Source: Rhodobacterales bacterium (lineage in GTDB: Bacteria > Pseudomonadota > Alphaproteobacteria > Rhodobacterales > Rhodobacteraceae). Taken from it: a stretch of 10,041 nt of DNA. Below the pieces are notes generated by a model, which had not been told where the DNA came from, did not search any database, and was given only the letters and a program-made list of their open reading frames with translations. A program made the position numbers and the translations under genes. Location of the stretch: positions 1 to 10,041 of the forward strand of contig JANXPK010000105.1 in the NCBI GenBank assembly GCA_025357355.1, in the 5' to 3' direction. This document shows, piece after piece, positions 1 to 6,687 of the stretch (its first letter is position 1; the number at the start of each line of letters is the position of its first letter).

Positions 1-598
1 GCCCGATCGCGCAATAAATGCAAATTACGTCGCCGCCCTTTTGATTCAGAATCGTGTCCAGAATGATGGCGGTCTTGCCGGTCTGGCGGTCACCGATGAT
101 CAGTTCGCGCTGACCACGGCCAATCGGGATCATCGCGTCTACAGCCTTTAGGCCCGTCGCCATCGGCTCGTGCACCGATTTGCGCGGGATGATGCCCGGC
201 GCCTTGACGTCAGCCTGGCGCCGTTCGGTCGAGGCAATCGGCCCCTTGCCGTCGATCGGGTTGCCCAGACCGTCCACAACGCGGCCGAGCAGCCCGTTGC
301 CCACCGGCACGTCCACGATGGACTTGGTGCGCTTGACGGTGTCGCCTTCCTTGATGTCCTGGTCCGAGCCGAAGATCACGATCCCGACGTTGTCGACCTC
401 GAGGTTCAGGGCCATCCCGCGGATCCCGCCGGGAAACTCCACCATCTCACCGGCCTGCACATTGTCCAGGCCATAGACGCGGGCGATTCCGTCGCCGACG
501 CTCAGCACCCGGCCAACCTCGGCCACTTCGGCGTCCTTGCCAAAGTTTTTGATCTGGTCCTTCAGGATTGCAGAAATTTCTGCTGCTTGGATTCCCAT
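1..598 (-). CDS. atpA: ATP synthase F1 subunit alpha, N-terminal part
   Basis: This is the alpha subunit of the F1 head of ATP synthase, a cytoplasmic-face, nucleotide-binding, non-catalytic partner of beta. The first 199 residues are present and the rest runs off the left edge. Seen: an N-terminal stretch (about residues 1-25) that contacts the delta subunit, a beta-barrel domain (about 26-95), and the start of the nucleotide-binding domain with the Walker A motif GDRQTGKT at 169-176. The start MGIQAAEISAILKDQIKNFG is typical of alphaproteobacterial alpha subunits. The ATG overlaps the atpH stop in a TGATG arrangement, and a GAGG ribosome site lies 7 bases upstream inside atpH, so translation is probably coupled. 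Family identity is certain; the missing C-terminal part cannot be judged. Confidence 0.98.
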   Translation of the reverse strand, partial: MGIQAAEISAILKDQIKNFGKDAEVAEVGRVLSVGDGIARVYGLDNVQAGEMVEFPGGIRGMALNLEVDNVGIVIFGSDQDIKEGDTVKRTKSIVDVPVGNGLLGRVVDGLGNPIDGKGPIASTERRQADVKAPGIIPRKSVHEPMATGLKAVDAMIPIGRGQRELIIGDRQTGKTAIILDTILNQKGGDVICIYCAIG

Positions 599-1158
599 CA
601 CCCAACCTCTTTCATTGCATTCTGGAGTGCTGCGAGCTTGGCCTTGACCGAAGTGTCGATCATGGTCGAACCCAGCTTGACGATAAGACCACCGATGAGG
701 CTTTCATCGACAGTGGCGTTCAGTTTGACTTGGCTACCGGAGCTGGCTTTCAGTGTGGCCATCAAGGTCGCGACCTGGTCCGACGACAGAGCGGAGGCCG
801 AGGTCACGTCCGCCGTCACTTCGCCCTTTTCCACCGCGATGCGGGCGCGCAGGTCGGCAACCAGTTGCGGCATCACGAACAACCGGCGTTTGCTGGCCAT
901 CAGGGCGAGGGTGTTGGCCATCAGGGTCGAAACCCCCATCTTGGCCACCACGGCCTGCACTGCCGCCGCCTGCTCGTCGCGCCCGATCACCGGCGAGGCG
1001 ATCATGGCTGCGAATTCCGGGCTGATCTTCAGCGCGTCGCCCAATGCGTCGGTATCGGCCTCAAGGGCCGCGAGGCCGCCTGCTTCCCTGGCAAGTTCAA
1101 ACAAGGCCTGAGCATAACGCCCCGCGATGCTGAGGGAGATTGATGCTGGTTCGGACAC
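598..1158 (-). CDS. atpH: ATP synthase F1 subunit delta (OSCP)
   Basis: The delta subunit (mitochondrial OSCP equivalent) sits on top of F1 and ties it to the peripheral stalk. The 186-residue product has the normal family length. The N-terminal helical domain (about 1-105) begins MSEPASISLSIAGRYAQALF, and the conserved C-terminal signature DESLIGGLIVKLGSTMID is at 151-168. I chose the GTG at 1158 because it gives the family N-terminus and has a GGAAGG ribosome site 6 bases upstream; an in-frame ATG at 1404 would add 82 residues of unrelated sequence. It is the first gene of the operon, with no F0 genes upstream, as in the Rhodobacteraceae atpHAGDC operon. atpA follows with a one-base stop/start overlap. 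Confidence 0.96.
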   Translation of the reverse strand: MSEPASISLSIAGRYAQALFELAREAGGLAALEADTDALGDALKISPEFAAMIASPVIGRDEQAAAVQAVVAKMGVSTLMANTLALMASKRRLFVMPQLVADLRARIAVEKGEVTADVTSASALSSDQVATLMATLKASSGSQVKLNATVDESLIGGLIVKLGSTMIDTSVKAKLAALQNAMKEVG

Positions 1159-1262
1159 GTCAACCCTTCCGCTGTTTTTCGTCGCCCAACCCACCAATTC
1201 GCGCGGATCAAGAGACTCCGTTGGCGCACACGTAAGCTGTCTGCGTCTGTCGATTTCGGGCG

Positions 1263-1291
1263 TCCATAGCAGAGCCTCTCCCACCCCGCAA
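1263..1291 (-). promoter_or_regulatory. Candidate promoter for the atpHA operon
   Basis: Read on the minus strand, TTGCGG (1291-1286) is followed after 17 bases by TATGGA (1268-1263), preceded by TG in the extended -10 position. Each hexamer matches consensus at three positions only, so this is a weak match helped by the extended -10. It would give a leader of about 98 bases before the atpH GTG. The rest of the 274-base gap (1159-1432) holds no convincing gene. A small inverted repeat GGACA-N8-TGTCC (1299-1316) lies just upstream of the -35. Confidence 0.3.
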
Positions 1292-1432
1292 CAGGGAAGG
1301 ACACGGATATTTGTCCAAGCCGTTTGCGACAGCAGCTCCGCGTTGTGCCGGGTCAGGTTCGAAACTGCCATGGCCCGGCGTCTGTGCTGCAACGGCCGCC
1401 ACAAGGAACCGCTTTGGCCCGCTGAACCACCG

Positions 1433-2200
1433 CTATACTTCGCTGGTGGGGGCCTGTCGTCTGGGAGTCGGTTGGGCTGCGGGCAGCCCTTGCAGGCTCT
1501 TCAGCGGCCGCGACACAATCGCACCAAGCCCGCCTCGCGTCGGCGCATAAACCTGCTTGCTGACCTCGACCATCAGCACTCCGCCCGCCAGCCAAGGCGC
1601 GCTTCGCCCCAGCCATTCCCAAATCGCCGATGTGCGTAGCCAGAACCGCCCTTGTGACGGCGGGGCGAACAGCGCGGTCTGGCTGCGCTCGGGGCTGAAG
1701 CCATGCCGCTTCAACTCCGCTTCCAATTGGCCGTTCGAATAGGGCCGGCCAAACCCAAAGGGCGTGCCATCGCGGCGTGACCACAGCCCGATCCGGTTGG
1801 GGACCACAAACAGCGCCCGCCCACCCGGGCCAAGCACCCGGTAACTCTCCTCCAGTACCGCCGCCGAGTTGTCAGAGGTTTCCAAGCCATGCACCACAAT
1901 CAGCCGGTCAACAAAGCCTGTCGACAGTGGCCAGGCCGCATCCTCACACAGCACGCTGACATTGGCCTCGCCCGCAGGCCACGGCATCACACCCTGCGGC
2001 GCGGGCATCAGCGCAATGACGCGCCGCGCCTCCGCCAGATAGGGGCGCAACAGCGGCACCGCAAAGCCGAAGCCCGCGACGGTTTGCCCGGCCAATGGCG
2101 GCCACATCTTCACCACCTCATCGCGGATCGCACGCTGCGCCACCCGCCCCAGAGCGGTGCGGTAGTAAAAGTTGCGCAGGTCCAGCACGTCCAGATGCAT
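1433..2200 (-). CDS. Methyltransferase-fold protein, class I (Methyltransf_11-like)
   Basis: A 255-residue protein with the outline of a class I SAM-dependent methyltransferase; its substrate is unknown. The best recognised part is ESYRVLGPGGRALFVVPNR (119-137), the usual strand 4/strand 5 region with RVLxPGG. FVDRLIVVHGLE (96-107) fits the preceding strand. The glycine-rich loop is AGFGFA (42-47) rather than D-x-G-x-G-x-G, and the acidic residue expected after strand 2 is missing near VIALMPAP (61-68). I placed the start at the ATG at 2200, where a GGGA site lies 6 bases upstream; the reading frame extends to 2281, but that would run into a perfect inverted repeat and add an unlikely N-terminus. 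The proline-rich tail (240-255) is probably disordered. It is divergent from gloB. I am fairly sure of the fold but not of the activity. Confidence 0.82.
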   Translation of the reverse strand: MHLDVLDLRNFYYRTALGRVAQRAIRDEVVKMWPPLAGQTVAGFGFAVPLLRPYLAEARRVIALMPAPQGVMPWPAGEANVSVLCEDAAWPLSTGFVDRLIVVHGLETSDNSAAVLEESYRVLGPGGRALFVVPNRIGLWSRRDGTPFGFGRPYSNGQLEAELKRHGFSPERSQTALFAPPSQGRFWLRTSAIWEWLGRSAPWLAGGVLMVEVSKQVYAPTRGGLGAIVSRPLKSLQGLPAAQPTPRRQAPTSEV

Positions 2201-2272
2201 TTCAGTCCCGATCCTGATTTCGCCTGCCAGCATAGCAACGATCAGCCCTAACGCCACAGCTGCATTTGACAC

Positions 2273-2302
2273 CTGTCCCAAGCCGGTTGGTGCTTGGGAC
2301 AG
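2273..2302. repeat. Perfect 11-base inverted repeat, candidate operator
   Basis: CTGTCCCAAGC (2273-2283) and GCTTGGGACAG (2292-2302) are exact reverse complements, separated by the 8 bases CGGTTGGT. The element lies between two divergent genes, 72 bases from the methyltransferase ATG and 107 bases from the gloB ATG. No T run follows on either strand, so an intrinsic terminator is unlikely. An operator for a dimeric regulator, or a stem in the methyltransferase leader RNA, fits better. No known binding motif is claimed. Confidence 0.6.
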
Positions 2303-2319
2303 AGGCGAGAAATAGGCGT

Positions 2320-2335
2320 GCGGCCCCTTGGCCGC
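2320..2335. repeat. Short perfect hairpin GCGGCC-CCTT-GGCCGC
   Basis: This is a six-base perfect inverted repeat with a four-base loop, in the gap between the methyltransferase gene and gloB. It would form a stable GC stem in RNA. No T run follows. It lies 18 bases from the larger 11-base repeat and its function is unknown. Confidence 0.4.
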
Positions 2336-2382
2336 TCCGCTAGCTCACCGCCCCCAATTGCACCCGCCATCCCTTTGCGTCA

Positions 2383-2396
2383 GGCTGGCTCCAGCC
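2383..2396 (+). repeat. Hairpin next to the gloB ribosome site
   Basis: GGCTG-GCTC-CAGCC (five pairs; six if the loop is reduced to CT) ends two bases before the AAGGAGG ribosome site of gloB (2398-2404). A stem this close could influence ribosome access or protect the 5' end of the mRNA. It could also be chance in GC-rich DNA. Confidence 0.4.
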
Positions 2397-2409
2397 GAAG
2401 GAGGACACC

Positions 2410-3177
2410 ATGCTGCTGGAACTCGTGACCATCCCCTGCCTCAAGGACAATTACGCCTTCCTTATGCATGATGATGCTTCTGGCCACACCACGTTGGTCG
2501 ACGTGCCCGAGGCTACCCCCATCCTCAACACCCTCGCTGCCCGCGGCTGGCATCTCGATCAGATTCTGCTGACCCATCACCATTCGGACCATATCCAGGG
2601 CGTTCCTGACGTTGTTGCCGCGACCTCGGCCCCTATCCTCGGCGCCCGCGCCGATGCCCATCGATTGCCGCCGCTTGCCCGCGCCCTTGCCGAAGGCGAC
2701 AGCGTCCAGATCGGCCCCGAACAGGCCCAAGTACTTGATGTCTCCGGCCACACACTTGGCCATATCGCCTTCTACCTGCCGGTTTCAGGCATCGCCCTTA
2801 CCGCCGATAGCCTGATGACGGGTGGTTGCGGTCGCCTGCTCGAAGGCACGCCCGCGCTGATGTGGCAAAGCCTGATGAAACTCGCGGCCTTGCCGGGCGA
2901 GACGCTGATCTGTTCCGGCCATGAATACACCACAACCAACCTGCGCTTTGCCGCCACCATCGAGTCTGACAACCCCGCCCTCATCGCCCGCACCGCCAAG
3001 GTCGCCAAAGCCCGCGCCGAAAATCGCCCGACCGTGCCCTCGCGTCTGTCAGGCGAACTGGCAACCAACCCGTTCCTGCGCGCCCGCCTGCCGCATGTGA
3101 AGACGCTGATCGGCATGCCCGACGCCAGCGATGCCGAGGCCTTTGCCGAAATCCGGTCGCGCAAGGATAAATTCTAG
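2410..3177 (+). CDS. gloB: Hydroxyacylglutathione hydrolase (glyoxalase II)
   Basis: Glyoxalase II hydrolyses S-D-lactoylglutathione to D-lactate and glutathione, the second step of methylglyoxal detoxification in the cytoplasm. The 255-residue product has the family length. Metallo-beta-lactamase fold: THHHSDH at 55-61 supplies H56, H58, D60 and H61; H114, D133 (bridging) and H171 in GHEYT complete the two-metal site. The C-terminal RSRKDKF (249-255) keeps the Arg and Lys that bind glutathione in characterised enzymes (R249 and K252 by this numbering), and Y173 matches a further substrate contact. The ATG has a near-perfect AAGGAGG five bases upstream. It is probably transcribed alone or with its own promoter in the hairpin-rich gap upstream; clpA follows after 170 bases with its own candidate promoter. 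Confidence 0.96.
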   Translation: MLLELVTIPCLKDNYAFLMHDDASGHTTLVDVPEATPILNTLAARGWHLDQILLTHHHSDHIQGVPDVVAATSAPILGARADAHRLPPLARALAEGDSVQIGPEQAQVLDVSGHTLGHIAFYLPVSGIALTADSLMTGGCGRLLEGTPALMWQSLMKLAALPGETLICSGHEYTTTNLRFAATIESDNPALIARTAKVAKARAENRPTVPSRLSGELATNPFLRARLPHVKTLIGMPDASDAEAFAEIRSRKDKF

Positions 3178-3238
3178 GCGGGAACAATCACTTTTTCAGC
3201 ACGGTCCTTACGGAATGCGTTTTGCACACCAAATAGAG

Positions 3239-3276
3239 CTTGAAGATTGCCAAATAACACCGATCCTTAACAGTAT
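3239..3276 (+). promoter_or_regulatory. clpA: Candidate clpA promoter(s)
   Basis: Two overlapping readings are possible. One is TTGCCA (3248-3253), 17 bases, then CAGTAT (3271-3276), a housekeeping-type promoter with a good -35 and poor -10. The other is CTTGAA (3239-3244), 15 bases, then CCGATCC (3260-3266), which resembles heat-shock sigma-32 (RpoH) promoters, although the -10 match is partial. A heat-shock promoter would suit an unfoldase gene. Neither is strong enough to choose by eye. Confidence 0.33.
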
Positions 3277-3291
3277 GAGGCCACGGTCGTA

Positions 3292-3320
3292 ACGGGCCTG
3301 CCGGACAGTCCGGGGCCCGT
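3292..3320 (+). promoter_or_regulatory. Strong GC hairpin in the clpA leader
   Basis: ACGGGCC (3292-3298) pairs exactly with GGCCCGT (3314-3320). Inside it, CCGGA (3301-3305) pairs with TCCGG (3309-3313) around the loop CAG, leaving only the two-base bulge TG. That is 12 pairs in 29 bases, ending 27 bases before the clpA GTG and 12 bases before the AGGAG ribosome site. There is no T run after it, so it does not look like an intrinsic terminator; a leader stem affecting stability or initiation is more likely. Confidence 0.55.
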
Positions 3321-3347
3321 GGACCTGCAAAACAGGAGCACGCTAAA

Positions 3348-5666
3348 GTGCCATCATTTTCGACCACGCTCGAGCAAGCCATCCACGGCGCCCTGGCACT
3401 TGCCAACGCCCGTCGCCACGAACTGGCCACCCTGGAACATCTCCTGTTGGCCCTCATCGACGAACCCGACGCCGCGCGCGTCATGAAAGCGTGCTCCGTC
3501 GATCTGGACGCGCTGAAAAAGACCCTGGTCGATTTCATCGACGACGATCTGTCCACCCTTGTGACCGATGTCGAGGGGTCAGAGGCCGTGCCGACCGCCG
3601 CCTTCCAGCGGGTGATCCAGCGTGCCGCCATCCACGTCCAATCTTCGGGCCGGACCGAAGTGACGGGCGCCAACGTCCTGGTCGCCATCTTTGCCGAACG
3701 CGAATCGAACGCGGCCTATTTCCTGCAAGAACAAGACATGACCCGCTACGACGCTGTCAACTACATCGCCCACGGCGTCGCCAAGGACCCCTCCTTTGGC
3801 GAGGCGCGTCCGGTGACCGGTGCCGATGAACACCACGAAACCCCCAAGGGCGAGGCGGGTGAGACCAAGGATTCGGCGCTGTCGAAATATTGCGTCGACC
3901 TCAACATCAAGGCCCGCAAGGGCGAGGTTGACCCCCTGATCGGTCGCGAGGCTGAAGTTGAGCGTTGCATCCAGGTCCTCTGCCGCCGCCGCAAGAACAA
4001 CCCCTTGCTTGTTGGCGACCCCGGTGTCGGCAAGACCGCCATTGCCGAAGGTCTGGCCCTGAAGATCGTCCGTGGTGAAACGCCTGAGATTCTCGCCCAT
4101 GCCACCATCTTTTCGCTCGACATGGGCGCTTTGCTCGCTGGCACCCGCTATCGTGGCGACTTCGAAGAACGCCTCAAAGCGGTCGTCAAAGAGATGGAAG
4201 ATCACCCCGACGCCATCCTCTTCATCGACGAAATTCACACCGTCATCGGTGCCGGTGCCACTTCGGGCGGCGCGATGGATGCCTCGAACCTCCTGAAACC
4301 CGCCCTGCAAGGCGGCAAGATGCGCTGCATGGGGTCCACGACCTACAAGGAATACCGTCAGCACTTCGAAAAAGACCGCGCTCTGTCGCGCCGGTTCCAG
4401 AAGATCGACGTGAATGAACCCTCGGTCGAGGATACCGTCAAAATCCTGATGGGCCTGAAACCTTATTTCGAAGAACATCACGACCTGCGCTACACCCACG
4501 ACGCCATCAAGGCCGCCGTGGAACTGTCGGCCCGCTACATTCACGACCGCAAGCTGCCCGATAAGGCCATCGACGTCATCGACGAGGCCGGGGCCGCCCA
4601 GCACCTGTTCACCGAGGCCAAGCGTCGCAAGACCATCGGCATCAAGGAGATCGAGGCCGTGATCGCCAAGATCGCCCGCATCCCGCCCAAGACCGTCTCC
4701 AAGGACGATGCCGAAGTGCTGCGCGATCTGGAAAAGTCGCTCAAGCGCGTGGTGTTTGGGCAGGACAAGGCGATTGAATCCCTTGCTTCGGCCATCAAGC
4801 TCGCCCGTGCCGGCCTGCGCGAACCCGAAAAGCCCATAGGCAACTACCTCTTCGCCGGGCCAACTGGGGTGGGCAAGACCGAGGTTGCCAAGCAGCTGGC
4901 CTCGACCCTTGGCGTCGAGCTTCTGCGTTTCGACATGTCCGAATACATGGAGAAACACGCGGTTAGCCGCCTGATCGGCGCCCCGCCGGGCTATGTCGGC
5001 TTTGATCAGGGCGGCATGCTGACCGACGGCGTCGACCAGCATCCCCATTGCGTGCTCTTGCTCGACGAAATCGAAAAGGCCCATCCGGATGTCTACAACA
5101 TCCTTCTGCAAGTGATGGATCACGGCAAGCTGACCGATCACAACGGCCGCGCGGTCGATTTCCGCAATGTCGTGCTGATCATGACCACCAACGCGGGGGC
5201 CTCCGACGCCGCCAAGGAATCGATCGGCTTCAATCGGGCCAAACGCAATGGCGAGGATAGCGCTGCCATCGAACGCACCTTTACCCCGGAATTCCGCAAC
5301 CGTCTGGACGCGGTGATTGCCTTCGCGCCCCTCGACCGGCAAGTCATTCTGCAAGTTGTCGAGAAATTCGTCATGCAGCTGGAGGCACAGCTTCTGGACC
5401 GCGGCGTTCACATCGACCTGTCCCCAGAAGCCGCCGCCTGGCTTGGCGAGAAGGGTTACGATGACAAGATGGGCGCGCGACCTCTCGGCCGTGTCATTCA
5501 AGAGCACATCAAGAAGCCGCTCGCGGAAGAGTTGTTGTTCGGCAAGCTGACCAAGGGCGGTCTCGTTCATGTCGGCGTTAAAGATGACGCCATCGTACTG
5601 ACCTATTCGGAACCGGAAAAACCGCGCCTGACAGGGCAGAAACCGCCGCTGCTGATGGCAAAGTGA
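3348..5666 (+). CDS. clpA: ATP-dependent Clp protease ATP-binding subunit ClpA
   Basis: ClpA is the hexameric AAA+ unfoldase that feeds proteins to the ClpP peptidase in the cytoplasm. The product is 772 residues, the usual length. Order: Clp N-domain with two repeats (about 1-145; the ClpS docking site in the family), acidic linker (about 150-178), AAA-1 with Walker A GDPGVGKT (223-230) and Walker B LFIDEIH (291-297), and AAA-2 with Walker A GPTGVGKT (504-511), Walker B VLLLDE (569-574), R650 as probable arginine finger and sensor-2 GARPLGR (709-715). The ClpP-binding loop reads IGF at 626-628, where E. coli ClpA has IGL. The middle domain of ClpB is absent, which excludes ClpB. The start is GTG, with AGGAG nine bases upstream. 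clpS is not adjacent. The stop overlaps the next gene by four bases. Confidence 0.97.
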   Translation: MPSFSTTLEQAIHGALALANARRHELATLEHLLLALIDEPDAARVMKACSVDLDALKKTLVDFIDDDLSTLVTDVEGSEAVPTAAFQRVIQRAAIHVQSSGRTEVTGANVLVAIFAERESNAAYFLQEQDMTRYDAVNYIAHGVAKDPSFGEARPVTGADEHHETPKGEAGETKDSALSKYCVDLNIKARKGEVDPLIGREAEVERCIQVLCRRRKNNPLLVGDPGVGKTAIAEGLALKIVRGETPEILAHATIFSLDMGALLAGTRYRGDFEERLKAVVKEMEDHPDAILFIDEIHTVIGAGATSGGAMDASNLLKPALQGGKMRCMGSTTYKEYRQHFEKDRALSRRFQKIDVNEPSVEDTVKILMGLKPYFEEHHDLRYTHDAIKAAVELSARYIHDRKLPDKAIDVIDEAGAAQHLFTEAKRRKTIGIKEIEAVIAKIARIPPKTVSKDDAEVLRDLEKSLKRVVFGQDKAIESLASAIKLARAGLREPEKPIGNYLFAGPTGVGKTEVAKQLASTLGVELLRFDMSEYMEKHAVSRLIGAPPGYVGFDQGGMLTDGVDQHPHCVLLLDEIEKAHPDVYNILLQVMDHGKLTDHNGRAVDFRNVVLIMTTNAGASDAAKESIGFNRAKRNGEDSAAIERTFTPEFRNRLDAVIAFAPLDRQVILQVVEKFVMQLEAQLLDRGVHIDLSPEAAAWLGEKGYDDKMGARPLGRVIQEHIKKPLAEELLFGKLTKGGLVHVGVKDDAIVLTYSEPEKPRLTGQKPPLLMAK

Positions 5667-6610
5667 TCCGTGCCCTTGCCTTTCTGACATTGGCCCTCGC
5701 CCAACCGGCGGGGGCCTTTGAACTGGCTTGGCCTGCCGACTGCGCCCTCGGCACGACCTGCCACATCCAGCAATATGTCGACCATGACCCCGGCCCGGCC
5801 GCCACCGATTTCACCTGCGGTCCGCTCAGCTATGACGGCCACGACGGCACCGACATCGCGCTGAACAGCCGGGCCGAGATGGCGCAAGGGGTGGCCGTTC
5901 TCGCCGCCGCCCGTGGTGTGGTCAAAGCCGTCCGCGATGGGGTCGAAGATTTCCAGCCCAGAATTCTCGGCAAAGAGTGCGGCAACGGCGTGATCATCAC
6001 GCATGAGGGCGGCTGGGAAACCCAATATTGCCACATGGAAAAGGGCTCGCTGCTGGTGAAGCCCGGCGAACCGGTTGAAACCGGTGCCAAGCTTGGCCTG
6101 ATCGGTCAATCCGGTTGGGCCGATTTCCCCCATGTCCACTTGACCGTCCGCCACGACGGCCAGACCGTCGATCCATTTGAACCCGATCCGACCGCCGCCT
6201 GCAACGCCACGCCCGGCCCCGGTCTGTGGAACCGTCCGGTGCCCTATGAGCCGGGCGGTTTTTTTGCGGCTGGGTTTGCAGCTGTTCCGCCGACTTATGA
6301 AGCCGTCCGCGCCGGGATCGACACGCCCAGCCTTGCCACCAATGCGCCCGGTATCGTGCTTTGGGCCTTTGCGTTCGGAACTCGCAAAGATGATGTCATG
6401 ACCTTCCAGATCACCGGCCCGGGCGGCGCATTTTTCAGCCATGGCACCGTATTGGAAAAGCCTCAGGCCCAGATGTTCCGCGCCGAGGGCAGAAAACTGA
6501 CCCTCCCTGAGTGGCCGGTTGGCGCCTATCACGGTGTGGTCAGCCTGTTTCGCAGCGGTACAAAGGTCGATCAGGTCACCGCGGATGTGCAAGTCCTGCC
6601 GCACACGTAA
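5663..6610 (+). CDS. Secreted M23 (LytM-type) metallopeptidase
   Basis: A 315-residue exported zinc peptidase, expected to cut peptide cross-links in peptidoglycan in the periplasm. A short signal peptide is visible (MIRALAFLTLALAQPAGA, cleavage after A18). The M23 active site is complete: H60 and D64 (HDGTD), H124 (QYCHM), and H157/H159 (FPHVHL); H60, D64 and H159 are the expected zinc ligands. Six cysteines lie after the signal peptide (27, 33, 52, 106, 123, 180), suggesting disulfides. Residues about 207-315 form a separate beta-rich, perhaps Ig-like, C-terminal domain that I do not recognise. The GTG start overlaps the clpA stop (GTGA) and has no clear ribosome site, so expression probably depends on clpA translation. 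A terminator-like hairpin lies inside the gene. The exact substrate is unknown. Confidence 0.9.
   Translation: MIRALAFLTLALAQPAGAFELAWPADCALGTTCHIQQYVDHDPGPAATDFTCGPLSYDGHDGTDIALNSRAEMAQGVAVLAAARGVVKAVRDGVEDFQPRILGKECGNGVIITHEGGWETQYCHMEKGSLLVKPGEPVETGAKLGLIGQSGWADFPHVHLTVRHDGQTVDPFEPDPTAACNATPGPGLWNRPVPYEPGGFFAAGFAAVPPTYEAVRAGIDTPSLATNAPGIVLWAFAFGTRKDDVMTFQITGPGGAFFSHGTVLEKPQAQMFRAEGRKLTLPEWPVGAYHGVVSLFRSGTKVDQVTADVQVLPHT
6231..6265 (+). terminator. Intrinsic-terminator-like hairpin inside the M23 gene
   Basis: ACCGTCCGG (6231-6239) pairs with CCGGGCGGT (6251-6259) over nine positions, eight Watson-Crick and one G-U, with an 11-base loop. The right arm runs straight into a tract of seven T (6259-6265). 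This is the classic shape of a factor-independent terminator, in the sense direction, but it lies in coding sequence (codons 190-201; the T run encodes the end of a Gly and FF). Whether it stops transcription is not known. Confidence 0.45.
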
Positions 6611-6664
6611 TCGTTAAGACCGGGTAAATCCCAAACTGTAACTTATTGTTTACACACTTTATTA

Positions 6665-6685
6665 TGTCTGCCCCACGCGCGGACA
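6665..6685 (-). terminator. Weak 3' hairpin after the OmpA-type gene
   Basis: On the minus strand, just after the stop of the OmpA-type gene, TGTCCGC and GCAGACA pair at six of seven positions around a seven-base loop, followed by TAATAAAGT. This is a poor terminator without a T run. The whole convergent gap (6611-6687) is AT-rich compared with its surroundings and has no better candidate for either direction. Confidence 0.22.
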
Positions 6686-6687
6686 TC

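Noticed and set aside
170..1143. Open frames of up to 313 codons on the plus strand opposite atpA/atpH
   Set aside because: They overlap two certain ATP synthase genes in antisense and give no family-like sequence.
1299..1316. GGACA-N8-TGTCC inverted repeat upstream of the atpH promoter candidate
   Set aside because: Only five pairs; expected by chance in a window of this size. Its arms are in the opposite order to the strong repeat at 2273-2302, so it is not a second copy.
1159..1404. N-terminal extension of atpH to an ATG at 1404
   Set aside because: The extra 82 residues do not resemble delta subunits; the GTG at 1158 has a ribosome site and gives the normal 186-residue protein.
3579..5690. 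A 703-codon open frame on the minus strand opposite clpA
   Set aside because: It is the mirror of clpA coding sequence: the high-GC third positions of clpA remove stops on the opposite strand. No domain, no ribosome site, and clpA is unmistakable.
6637..6654. TGTAA-N8-TTACA inverted repeat in the convergent gap as a terminator
   Set aside because: Five AT-rich pairs with no T run; too weak to terminate.
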